From: Scleromitrula shiraiana
Taxonomy: Eukaryota > Ascomycota > Leotiomycetes > Helotiales > Sclerotiniaceae
Assembly: GCA_028455995.1 (NCBI GenBank)
Contig: JABELC010000018.1
Location: forward strand, 1 to 64,000
Length of the DNA: 64,000 nt
Direction: 5' to 3'
Under the pieces are notes generated by a model that saw only the letters and a program-made list of their open reading frames with translations, was not told the DNA's origin and ran no database searches. Made by a program: the position numbers and the translations under genes. This document shows, piece after piece, positions 56,501 through 64,000 of this stretch (positions are counted from its first letter, which is position 1; each line of letters opens with the position of its first letter).

Positions 56501-59500
56501 TAAGATATGCTGACGACTGAATAATAGGAGTTAGAGGATCTAAAGAGGACTGTGTAATGTTGATGAATAGCATAAAAGAATTCCTTAAAAGCGAACTAAA
56601 ATTAGACCTTTCGGAAACGAAAACTAAGATAACTAACGCCAACAAGGAATATGCAGAATTCCTATCGGTAAAGATCAAACGTAGCGGACATGAAACATAT
56701 ACAGCAAGAAAATATGCATTAAGTAGAAATGTTAAAAACATGCGTCTGACTGCACCGCTAGACAAAGTTACAAAAAAACTAACATCAAATGGGTTCATAA
56801 AAGGTAATAAACCGTACCCTAAATTCATTTGAATGCAAGAATCAAAAGATGCTATAATATTATTATACAATTCCGTCTATAGAGGAATAATCCAATACTA
56901 CCGTTTTGCAGATAATTTTTATGAGCTATCTTCTAAAGTTCATTACGTGCTGAAAAACTCTTGTGCTAGACTATTAACAGCCAAATTTAAAGCCAAAACC
57001 CAAGGAGAAATATACACCAAATACGGTAAGAATCTAAAAGGAAAGGACAAACATGGATTTATCAATATAGTTTTAGGTATAAATACAGCAGCTTTCAACA
57101 TAAAAACGGACGAGATTCTATTAAAATCTTTTGCAGGAGGTATATCAAAGGCCTCTATAGAGGGGCTAAATTGTTCAGTTTGTGATTCCGACCACAGGGT
57201 GGCAATGCATCATGTTCGAATGATGAAGGATTTAAATCCTAATGCGAATGACATAGATAAAATTATGGCAAAAAAAAAAACCCGTAAGCAAATCCCTCTA
57301 TGTAGAGAGTGTCATATGAAACATCACAGTAATCTAAAAGGGAATAACACAATCAAAATTTAATGCCAATTCTGGAGAGCCGTATGATGGGAAACTATCA
57401 CGTACGGTTCGGGAAAGGGGGAATAACTTGGTAACAGGGTTATTTTTCCAGTTCATCTTTTAGGTACAAGTTTATTATATGCAAACTCTGGTACAACTAT
57501 ATTAGACGGTATATATGTAATAACTAGTTTAAGTGATATAGGGAATAGTGGTCATGCTTGCGCAGATAATATCTTGTATTGATATAAACCCCATTACATA
57601 AATTTTTCTTTAATAATCATGAGCGTAGGATTCCTATTTAAAGTAAGTGCAGCTCCCTTTCATTTTTGAAGCCCTGATAGATGATTTAGGAAATTATCAA
57701 AAACATTGTCATCATGTTTACGGGGCCAATTACCAAATTCCGGGAACACCTTAGAACTTAAGATACCAAGCTATAGTCGAGAGGCTATAAGTGGCTGAAC
57801 TAATTACTCAGGTATGGTAACAAGTCCTAAGACTTCTGAAATGAGAGTAGGCTATCGCGGATGTAAATTAGTCACTGGTTTATATCTAAATAAACCACAA
57901 ACTATAAAAGAGCAACGAGTATACGGTAATTGACATGGGGCGAAGTCCCCATGTTTAAGATGTACTCTATTAGATTTCGATAGAAATCGTTTAGTAAAAA
58001 TCCTTTCTAACCAAATTATGCAAAGACGATTTTCTACAAATAGTAACAACCTTAATGCATATTCTCTTCTTAACCTACCTTGGTTTGTTACAGGATTTAC
58101 AGATGCATGCCAGCCTTCGGAAGGGTGGATGTTTCACCATTATCGCGCGTAAATCAACTAAAAGTAGAACAGGTTGAAAAATCGAAGCTAATTTTATTAT
58201 CAATCTTCATAAAAGAGATGTTAATCTGTTAAAAGATATTAAAAGCTTTTTTGGGGGTATAGGTCGAGTAAGTAAAGAGAGAAATGGTAGTTGTGATTTT
58301 ACGGTCAGTTCTTTAGACCAAATTATTACAGGAATCCTTCCTCATTTCGATAAATACCCTTTAGTTTCTCAGAAACTTGCGGATTATATTCTATTTAGAG
58401 AGGTTGTTATGATTATGAAGCAAGGTGGACATTTAACATTTGAAGGTTTAAAAGCTATTCTTAATATTAGAGCTTCTATGAATAGAGGATTAACTCCCGC
58501 ATTGAAAGAAGCTTTTCCTGGTTATGTTCCTGTGACTAGACCTTTAATTGATGTACACAAATTACTTCCACTCCATCCTTATTGAATAGCAGGATTTGCT
58601 GCCGGTGATGGTTCTTTCATGGTTAAGTCTAGAGTTGATAAGGATTATAATGCAGGGGGTCGTGTTGAGTTGGCTTTTGTTTTAACTCAACATGTCCGTG
58701 ATCTGCCTCTTATTAAATGTTTAGGTGATTACTTTGAATGTGGGCAGGTTTATTCTTATAAGGATTATGCGGAATTTAAGTGTCGTACTTTCAACGACAT
58801 CCATGTAAAGATTTTACCTTTTTTTCTTAAATATCCTATATTTGGTGTGAAATTAAAAGATTTCGAAGATTGAGTTAAGGTTGTGGAGATTATTAATTCT
58901 AAAGCTCATCTTACTAAGGAAGGATTTGAAGAAATTCAATTGATTAAGGCTAGAATGAATAAAGGAAGATACAATAATGAATAATTTTAGGTTATCTTTG
59001 TATATAATTGTTAAGCTAATTTGTATGATAAATTTTACTCCCGAGGATGTGTATGACGCTATTCCAACAATAGTTACAACATTTGTAGCTATAGTAGCTA
59101 AAATCTCAATATTTGTATTTTTCTTAGAATTAGTGCATTATACAAGTAATTCTTTATTTTCTTTTCAGTATAATTGAACTACAGGTTTATTAGTTAGCTC
59201 TTTACTTTCACTAGTAATAGGTACAGTTCTTGGTTTAACACAGTTAAGAATAAAAAGATTATTTGCCTATAGTACTATAAGTCATGTAGGTTTTATATTA
59301 CTTGCATTAAGTATTAATAGTATAGAGTCTATTCAAGCCTTTATATTTTACTTAATGCAATACTCAATCAGTAATTTAAATGCATTTATTATTTTAATAA
59401 GTATTGGTTTTTCTCTTTATTATTACGTTAATGATAATGAAGAATATAAAGAATTAGCCGATAAAAACAATTCACCGATACAATTGATTAGTCAAATGCA

Positions 59501-59951
59501 AGGTTACTTTTACATAAACCCAGTTTTAGCCTTAAGTTTAACTATTACAATATTTTCTTTTGTAGGTATACCACCTTTAATAGGATTCTTTGCCAAACAG
59601 ATGGTTTTAAGTGCAGCCTTAGATAGCGGTTACGTATTCCTAACATTAGTGGGAATATTAACAAGTGTTATAAGTGCAGTATATTATCTAAATATAATAA
59701 AACAAGTTTTTTTTGAAAAACCTGAATATAAAATAAATCCGGAAATAGAAAATATAAACTTACACGGTAGTATTATTAAAAATAATTTTTTAATGAAAAA
59801 ATTAACTTTTAAGCTAGACAATATTGTCTTATCTAGCTCTTTAACTATAACAATTTCTATATTAACTTTAATAATAGTGCTGTTTATATTTACCCCTCAA
59901 GAATGATTAAGTATGGCTAATATATTAGCATTAATATTATTTAATGCTTAA
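50563..59951 (+). CDS. nad2: NADH dehydrogenase subunit 2, five exons
   Basis: Complex I membrane subunit. Exons 50563-50946 (MIIFSILFLLLSNAV to KIIEYP), 52419-52515 (LILLFIITGAIFL to LQSYG), 55022-55116 (YLLSTLYRNSELATSGG to SSCFI), 57457-57675 (LLGTSLLYANSGTTIL to FHFWSP) and 59046-59951 (DVYDAIPTIVTTF to stop TAA). All phases fit, giving 566 residues, normal for this family. Introns 1 and 4 are group I; introns 2 and 3 are group II. The TAA (59949-59951) directly abuts the nad3 ATG, the usual tight nad2-nad3 pair. Confidence 0.96.
50947..52308 (+). CDS. LAGLIDADG homing endonuclease in frame with nad2
   Basis: It continues exon 1 to TAA 52306-52308. Leader with R-L-Y-S-T at 51355-51369. 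Motif 1 GFIDGDGSF (near 51457), motif 2 GFIAAEGSF (near 51928), PLATAKLKDY and ALR..GLPGKIK segments. All motif residues are present and there is no break. Confidence 0.87.
50947..52418 (+). mobile_element. group IA-type intron 1 of nad2
   Basis: Core: gtaaactgtcaaattccgggg (50982), aatcgcggatctaaatc (51199) and gtaaaagagcaacgagtagacgg (51231). It ends ..gctatctcg before exon 2. Confidence 0.8.
52516..54920 (+). CDS. group II intron reverse transcriptase/maturase with HNH domain
   Basis: The frame is fused to nad2 exon 2; ATG 52662 is an alternative start; TAA at 54918-54920. RT landmarks: RRVMIPKPGKKELRPL (RT-1/2), NDSYGFRPKRSLQQAL (RT-3), QWDISKCFDKIPH (RT-3/4, catalytic Asp), EGTPQGSVLSPLLANIVL (RT-4) and YLRYADDFVIL (RT-5). 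A maturase X region follows (LVNLTHHEIITFYNHRIQGLL). An HNH-type end has CVICNSLHQVEMHHIRK and PLCAYHHDLYH. The leader contains RRQSFHSS near 52980. Intact; expected to splice and mobilise the intron. Confidence 0.92.
52516..55021 (+). mobile_element. group II intron 2 of nad2
   Basis: Begins gtgcgccgggag (consensus GUGYG) and ends ..cccctat (AY). Domain V gagagccgtatgatggga.. with its complement acgtacggttcgga is at 54953-54991, followed by a domain VI-like stem with a bulged A region. It encodes an RT. Confidence 0.9.
55117..57363 (+). CDS. group II intron reverse transcriptase/maturase with HNH domain
   Basis: In frame with nad2 exon 3 to TAA 57361-57363. A leader of about 150 residues has R-N-F-S-S at 55582-55596. 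RT motifs: RRVYIPKANGDKRPLI, FSEYSHGFRPNKSCHTAL, FIEGDISKCFDAIDH, AGTPQGSIVSPLLANIYL and YIRYADDWIIGV (TGA Trp after YADD). HNH-type end CSVCDSDHRVAMHHVR and PLCRECHMKHH. It is clearly diverged from the intron 2 RT although the ribozyme 3' domains match. Intact. Confidence 0.92.
55117..57456 (+). mobile_element. group II intron 3 of nad2
   Basis: Begins gtgcgcctttgcgc after ..SSCFI and ends ..ccagttcat before LLGTSLL. Domain V at about 57373-57412 is the same as in intron 2 over nearly 40 nt. Only a 95-nt exon separates the two introns. Confidence 0.9.
57676..58984 (+). pseudogene. LAGLIDADG endonuclease split by a GC element
   Basis: The frame is open from nad2 exon 4 through the core, with R-R-F-S-T at 58024-58038, to motif 1 GFTDA (near 58090). 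There the 22-nt element (58107-58128) causes a +1 shift and TAA at about 58150. The shifted frame runs to TAA 58982-58984 with GCFTIIARKS, PLVSQKLADY, motif 2 GFAAGDGSF (near 58592) and a complete C-terminus. Confidence 0.8.
57676..59045 (+). mobile_element. group IA-type intron 4 of nad2
   Basis: Core: ccaattaccaaattccgggaac (57725), ggtatggtaacaagtc (57812), atcgcggatgtaaattag (57855) and aaaagagcaacgagtatacgg (57905). Confidence 0.8.
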
Positions 59952-60422
59952 ATGACAAGTACTACTTTCTTTTTTATATTTATACCTATATTAGCAGTTA
60001 TACTATTAGCGGTTAACCTAATATTTGCCCCACACAATCCTTATCAAGAAAAGGATTCAGTTTTTGAGTGTGGATTCCACTCGTTCCTCGGCCAAAACCG
60101 GGTTCAATTTAATATATCCTTTTTCATTTTTGCCTTATTGTTTTTGTTATTTGACCTTGAGATTTTACTTGTTTACCCTTATGTAGTAAGTGCCTATACA
60201 AACGGTATTTATGGTCTAGTTATTATGCTTAATTTTTTCTTAGCTTTAACTTTAGGTTTCGCCTTTGAGTTAGGAAAGAATGCTTTAAAAATTGAATCTA
60301 GACAGGATGCTTTTTCAAGTAATAATGCTTCGCATAAGTCCAATACAGTGATTGCGTTTAGCCGATTTTCTCATTCAGAAAAGATAAAGGGGAGCGTTTT
60401 CTATTTTCAACTACCCTCTTAA
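59952..60422 (+). CDS. nad3: NADH dehydrogenase subunit 3
   Basis: ATG 59952 directly follows the nad2 stop; TAA 60420-60422; 156 residues. Diagnostic: NPYQEKDSVFECGFHSFLGQNRVQFNISFF and FDLEILLVYPY. The last 35 residues after LKIESRQ have no counterpart in the displaced copy downstream and overlap the start of GIY-YIG debris in another frame, so the C-terminal extension may be foreign. Confidence 0.95.
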   Translation: MTSTTFFFIFIPILAVILLAVNLIFAPHNPYQEKDSVFECGFHSFLGQNRVQFNISFFIFALLFLLFDLEILLVYPYVVSAYTNGIYGLVIMLNFFLALTLGFAFELGKNALKIESRQDAFSSNNASHKSNTVIAFSRFSHSEKIKGSVFYFQLPS

Positions 60423-60733
60423 GTAGCGAGGAGTATCGTGAAAATCTATTGGAACCTAAAGACTTCTTAACATTAGTCAAATTTGTTAGTGATGAATATA
60501 AACTAGCTGTTGTGGAAAAATTAACCTCTGTGCGAGACTTAGCAAAACCCAAGTATGAGTTTAGTAAATCTAAGTTAGTTAAAATAACTAATGTAGAAAC
60601 TAAAGAAACGTATACACTAGATTCCATAAGACTTGCAGCAAAGTTTATAAGGAAGTTAGATCCTAGTTTAAATTGCTCAATTAGTACCGTTTCAGCTTGT
60701 ATTAAAGAAGGCAGAATATATAAAAAGATTTAA
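60360..60733 (+). pseudogene. GIY-YIG endonuclease remnant overlapping the nad3 end
   Basis: A frame +1 to nad3 reads FSFRKDKGERFLFSTT (R-F-L-F-S-T at 60395-60412), then EEYRENLLEPKD and a NUMOD1-like tail (ITNVETKETYTLDSIRLAAKFIRKL) to TAA 60731-60733. The GIY-YIG core itself is missing, so this is a leader joined to a C-terminal tail. Confidence 0.6.
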
Positions 60734-60829
60734 ATTCGAAGAGATAAATAGATAAATTTATAGTCTAGTCTAGCCTGGGCTTAATATACGTCCTTATTTT
60801 ATTAGAAGCAGGAGGGGATGCTGTTTATT

Positions 60830-61143
60830 TGGTTGTTCTGATTAAGTTCTTGGGTCAAAATCGAACTCAATTTAGTATTTCCTTTTTCATTTTTGCTTTA
60901 TTATTTTTACTTTTGACCTGGAAATACTATTAGTCTACCCTTATCTTGTATGTGCTTACACTAATAGTATTTATGGTTTAGTTATAATGCTTGTGTTCTT
61001 CTTAGCTTTAACTTTAGGTTTTGCATTCGAGCTCGATAAGAATGCTTTAAATATTGATTCAAAACAAACTGAAGTTATAACTAATAACGAAACTAGTTCG
61101 ATTACTTATTGTAGCGGACCCTTTAAAGTACCAGTCCATTAAT
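60830..61143 (+). pseudogene. nad3: duplicate 3' part of nad3, frameshifted
   Basis: FLGQNRTQFSISFFIFALLFLL, then after a one-base loss LEILLVYPYLVCAYTNSIYGLVIML, FFLALTLGFAFELDKNALNID.. to TAA near 61141. It aligns to the second half of nad3 with many silent differences, so it is a displaced ancestral end, not a recent copy. An S-like segment (atttatagtctagtc, 60753) precedes it. Confidence 0.85.
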
Positions 61144-61199
61144 ATAAGATTTTATTCTACTAAAAATTATAGTGATTTGGATAAGAGCCAAATCATCTA

Positions 61200-62234
61200 A
61201 TGAAAAGGATAGAAATAATCCTTTTATTCTGGTCAACAACTTTTTGAAAAATATCCTTCTAAGGCATTAGCTGAAGGAAGAATTAATTTAAATCTTATTA
61301 ATTCAATTATTAGTAAGTCTTTACCTGAATTTGAACTAACCCTAAATGAGTTCGATATTTTAATAAAAATAAAAGCCGTTAGATTTGATTTACCTATTAA
61401 AGATAAATCTAAATTTATAGATACTGTGGGTAAATATGTACATAGTGTGCAAGATGTACTGCAGGGTATATATTTTTACAAATAAAGAAAATCTAAATTG
61501 TTATGTAGGATCTTCAATTTCTTTAGCTAACCGGTTAGCTACTGGTTACTTCGTGCCTGTATTAGGTAAAAGGAAGATAGATTTAGCTATTGCAAATTCA
61601 GGACTATCTTTATTTTATCTTGATCTACTTATTTACCGCCAGAATTAATCATGGAAAACTCCATACGGTGGTGATACAAAGGTATCTACGGTTAAATTAA
61701 AATATTTAACTTTAGCTTTAGAACTAATATTACTTCTTGATAATAATCCAGAGTATAATGTTTTAAAGGTAGCAGGTTCGCCCGCAGGTCTAAAACGTAC
61801 CGCTGAATCTATGCTGTCATCTTTTACTAAAAATTCTAGGTCTGTTTATTTATATGATAACATTAAGTAAGAAGTTATTTATAAATCAAAAAGTCTAACT
61901 GGTTTAGCTGGTACCCTTTCCCGGCAAACCCGGGACAGAAGCGGGTTTAACTGTTGCAAATTTAAGTACTTATATAACTAAGAGTACTTTATATTTAAAT
62001 CAGTTCCTTTCTCAAAGGTCCTTCTAGAGAGCGAGGGATACATTACAAATTTAATGGATGAGGATAGTTTATCTTCTTATATAAATAATATAAGATAACT
62101 AGAAAAAATATATTATGAAACAAGTAGATGGAACAAGGTCTGCTACAATTTCAAAAGCATCTTTGGGGTTTGAACTAACTAACCTTGAGACTGACGAAGT
62201 TTTAGTTTTTAAATCCATTTCTTCTATAGGTTAA
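61200..62234 (+). pseudogene. decayed GIY-YIG endonuclease
   Basis: Pieces in order: leader QQLFEKYPSKALAEGRINL, catalytic GIYIFTNKENLNCYVGSSISLANRL (near 61457), loss of frame at about 61648, then NPEYNVLKVAGSPAG, SRSVYLYDN, a GC-rich insert near 61917-61940, and a NUMOD1-like end (TNLETDEVLVFKSISSIG) with TAA at about 62234. Multiple stops; not functional. Confidence 0.7.
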
Positions 62235-62706
62235 GAAAATAGTTTATAATATTCTAAAAAGGAGCCAATAAAATTAATTAGTTATTTATTAATAGATATA
62301 CTTATATACTTTATTACCGGTAATAAGTATATAAGAGATAATTCTAATTATTTGTTTTATTCATTATTTTAAAGTAAATTAGTTACTTGTAAAATTTATA
62401 CTATATTACTATACTATATTACATATTGTTGTAATATAGTATATGCTGTTCATAGGTTTCTATTTTTGATAGTTTATACGGTCTTTTTTTATTTTCAATT
62501 AATATAGTTAATACCATCGAAGCAGGTAATTATCCACCGCCATGTTTTGCATGGCGGCGGATAATTGCATTAATAAAGGTATCCTTTCTGAGTAGGTACT
62601 ATAACTACTGTTGCATCTGCTATAACATACAGCACATAACTGTAAAATTAAAAGAGTTTTTGTAGAGCTATTTAAAATAGAAAAATAAAAAAAAAAAATT
62701 CCTTAT
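62235..62706 (+). other. spacer upstream of cox2 with strong hairpin
   Basis: AT-rich. It contains a long hairpin, aattatccaccgccatg-ttttg-catggcggcggataatt (about 62528-62567), 17 bp with one mismatch, about 140 nt upstream of cox2. It could be a processing signal or a mobile hairpin. No gene is seen. Confidence 0.6.
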
Positions 62707-64000
62707 ATGCTTAATTTACTTGTTTTAAGTTTTTTTAGTAATTGTGATACACCTAGACCTTGAGGTCTATATTTTCAAGATAGTGCAACACCGCAAATGG
62801 AGGGTTTAGTTGAATTACATGACAACATTATGTTCTATTTAGTTATAATCTTATTTGGTGTGGGATGAATAATGATTTCTATTGTAAGAAATTATACATC
62901 AGTAAAATCACCTGCCGAGTGACGTGGGAAGTCGTTTATACGGGTCAAACTATCAAACTCCGGGGACTTCCTAAAGCTTCTGGTACCAAACTATAGTCGA
63001 AAGATTATAAGTGGATGAATTAATTATTCATATATGGTAATAAGTCAGAAGATGATTGAAAGAGAAATGGGTTATCGCGGATCTAAATCAGACTTAACGA
63101 AGCCTGTAAAAGAGCAACGAGTAGACGGTAGTTGATGCATTAATCGAATGCATTTAAGATATACTCTAATGGATTTCGAAAGAAATTATCGAGTCAAAAT
63201 CCTTTCTAACCGTATAAATAAGATTCGACCTTATTCTTCCACAATAGATTCTCGGAAGAATACAAAATTAACTATGAAACCCTGATTTATTACAGGATTT
63301 TCAGATGCAGAGGCTTGTTTTTCTATTAGCATTTATAAAAGTAAAAATTTTCGATTGGGTTGAGGTATAGGTGCTCGTTTTGAGATAAGTTTGTCTTTAA
63401 GAGATATACAAATTTTGAATGAGATAAAATCCTACTTTGGAGTAGGTAATGTTACACAAAAAAAGATGGATCTTGTGTTTATTATGTACAATCTATATCG
63501 GATTTAGCTGTAATAATTGATCACTTTGACACATATCCTTTAATAACTCAAAAACAAGCTGATTACCTTTTGTTTAAACAAATAGTAAGTTTAATTAAAA
63601 ACAAGGAGCATTTAACCACGGAAGGGCCTGCTACGCCGATAAAATTGTAGCAATTAGAGCCTCCATAAATTGAGGTCTCACACCTGCCCTAGTTGCTGCC
63701 TTCCTGAGGTTATTTCTGTTTTTAGACCTAATCTTTTAAATTATGGGATTAAAGATCCTTGTTGATTAGTTGGACGCTTCGCCTACAACAGGTGAAGGTA
63801 GTTTTTTAGTTAGAATCATTAATTCATCTAGTCATAGTCTAGGATTCCAGGTATTATTAACATTTAAACTTACTCAACACTCTAAAGATGAGCAATTAAT
63901 AAGAAGTTTAGTGGAATACTTAGGTTGTGGTAAGATATATAAATTTGATAATGTGATAGACTTTAAAGTAACTAAAACTGAAGATTTGAAGGCTAAAATA
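62707..64000 (+). CDS. cox2: cytochrome c oxidase subunit 2, exon 1 plus intron (3' part outside window)
   Basis: ATG 62707; exon 1 62707-62913 encodes MLNLLVLSFFSNCDTPRPWG, FQDSATPQMEGLVELHDNIMFYLV and IVRNYTSVKSP. It stops after the first membrane helix, before the expected (I/H)xKYLNHGTLIELIWT. The rest of the gene is beyond the window. Copper-site subunit of complex IV. Confidence 0.93.
62914..64000 (+). mobile_element. group IA-type intron in cox2 (5' part) with decaying LAGLIDADG ORF
   Basis: Core gggtcaaactatcaaactccg (62942) matches the rns intron almost base for base for about 47 nt. Then atcgcggatctaaatcag (63076) and gtaaaagagcaacgagtagacgg (63105). The ORF is in frame with cox2 and carries R-P-Y-S-S at 63226-63240 and motif 1 GFSDAEACF (near 63296). 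It is broken by an A-run frameshift near 63460, a small insertion near 63627 (cctgctacgccg) and another in motif 2 near 63770 (acgcttcgccta before caggtgaaggtag). It continues past the window end. Confidence 0.82.

Noticed and set aside
56373..56870. Minus-strand frame of 165 codons
   Set aside because: Antisense of the second group II RT; all real genes in the window are on the + strand.

Overview
The window is a stretch of a large, intron-rich fungal mitochondrial genome. It is AT-rich, every gene found is on the + strand, and TGA is read as tryptophan: conserved Trp positions in cox1, nad2, nad4 and cox2 are TGA, so translation table 4 applies. Gene order is (5' cut off) cox1 - nad4 - atp9 - trnR(ucu) - nad1 - atp8 - atp6 - orphan ORF - rns - trnY - trnN - trnR(ucg) - nad6 - trnV - trnK - trnG - trnD - trnS(gcu) - trnW - nad2 - nad3 - cox2 (3' cut off). 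This order, and a mitochondrial atp9 that looks inactive, suggest a filamentous ascomycete (Pezizomycotina). That placement is an inference; the species is not identified.

About three quarters of the window is intron. cox1 alone covers 22.8 kb here with 11 exons (as short as 10, 18 and 19 nt) and 11 group I introns. nad4 has 1 intron, atp9 1 (no ORF), nad1 2, atp6 2, rns 1, nad2 4 (two group I and two group II with reverse transcriptases) and cox2 at least 1. Most introns carry LAGLIDADG or GIY-YIG homing endonuclease genes (HEGs), many read in frame from the upstream exon. Several HEGs are fused, nested, duplicated or decaying. Displaced 3' copies of cox1, nad4 and nad3 lie next to HEG debris, the expected trace of endonuclease-driven replacement of gene 3' ends.

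Four features stand out. (1) Many intron-encoded proteins of unrelated types (LAGLIDADG, GIY-YIG, group II RT) carry an R-x-(F/Y)-S-(S/T) motif between the exon-fused leader and the catalytic domain. It looks like the R-3 site of the mitochondrial processing peptidase and may mark protease maturation of proteins made inside mitochondria. (2) A short GC-rich hairpin element is repeatedly inserted exactly in the LAGLIDADG motif codons of different HEGs. The long form shifts the frame by one; a shorter form keeps it. (3) There are orphan ORFs of low complexity: three in the 3' tails of cox1 introns (a membrane protein with a Ser-rich linker, a Ser/Pro-rich protein, and a collagen-like Gly-X-Y protein) and one Pro-Ala-repeat protein directly after atp6. 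(4) NAD1 contains an in-frame 27-nt minisatellite coding for nonapeptide repeats.

All exon boundaries were inferred by eye from protein conservation and the usual group I rule (exon ends in T, intron ends in G) or group II rule (GTGCG...AY). Boundaries without strong support may be off by a few bases.
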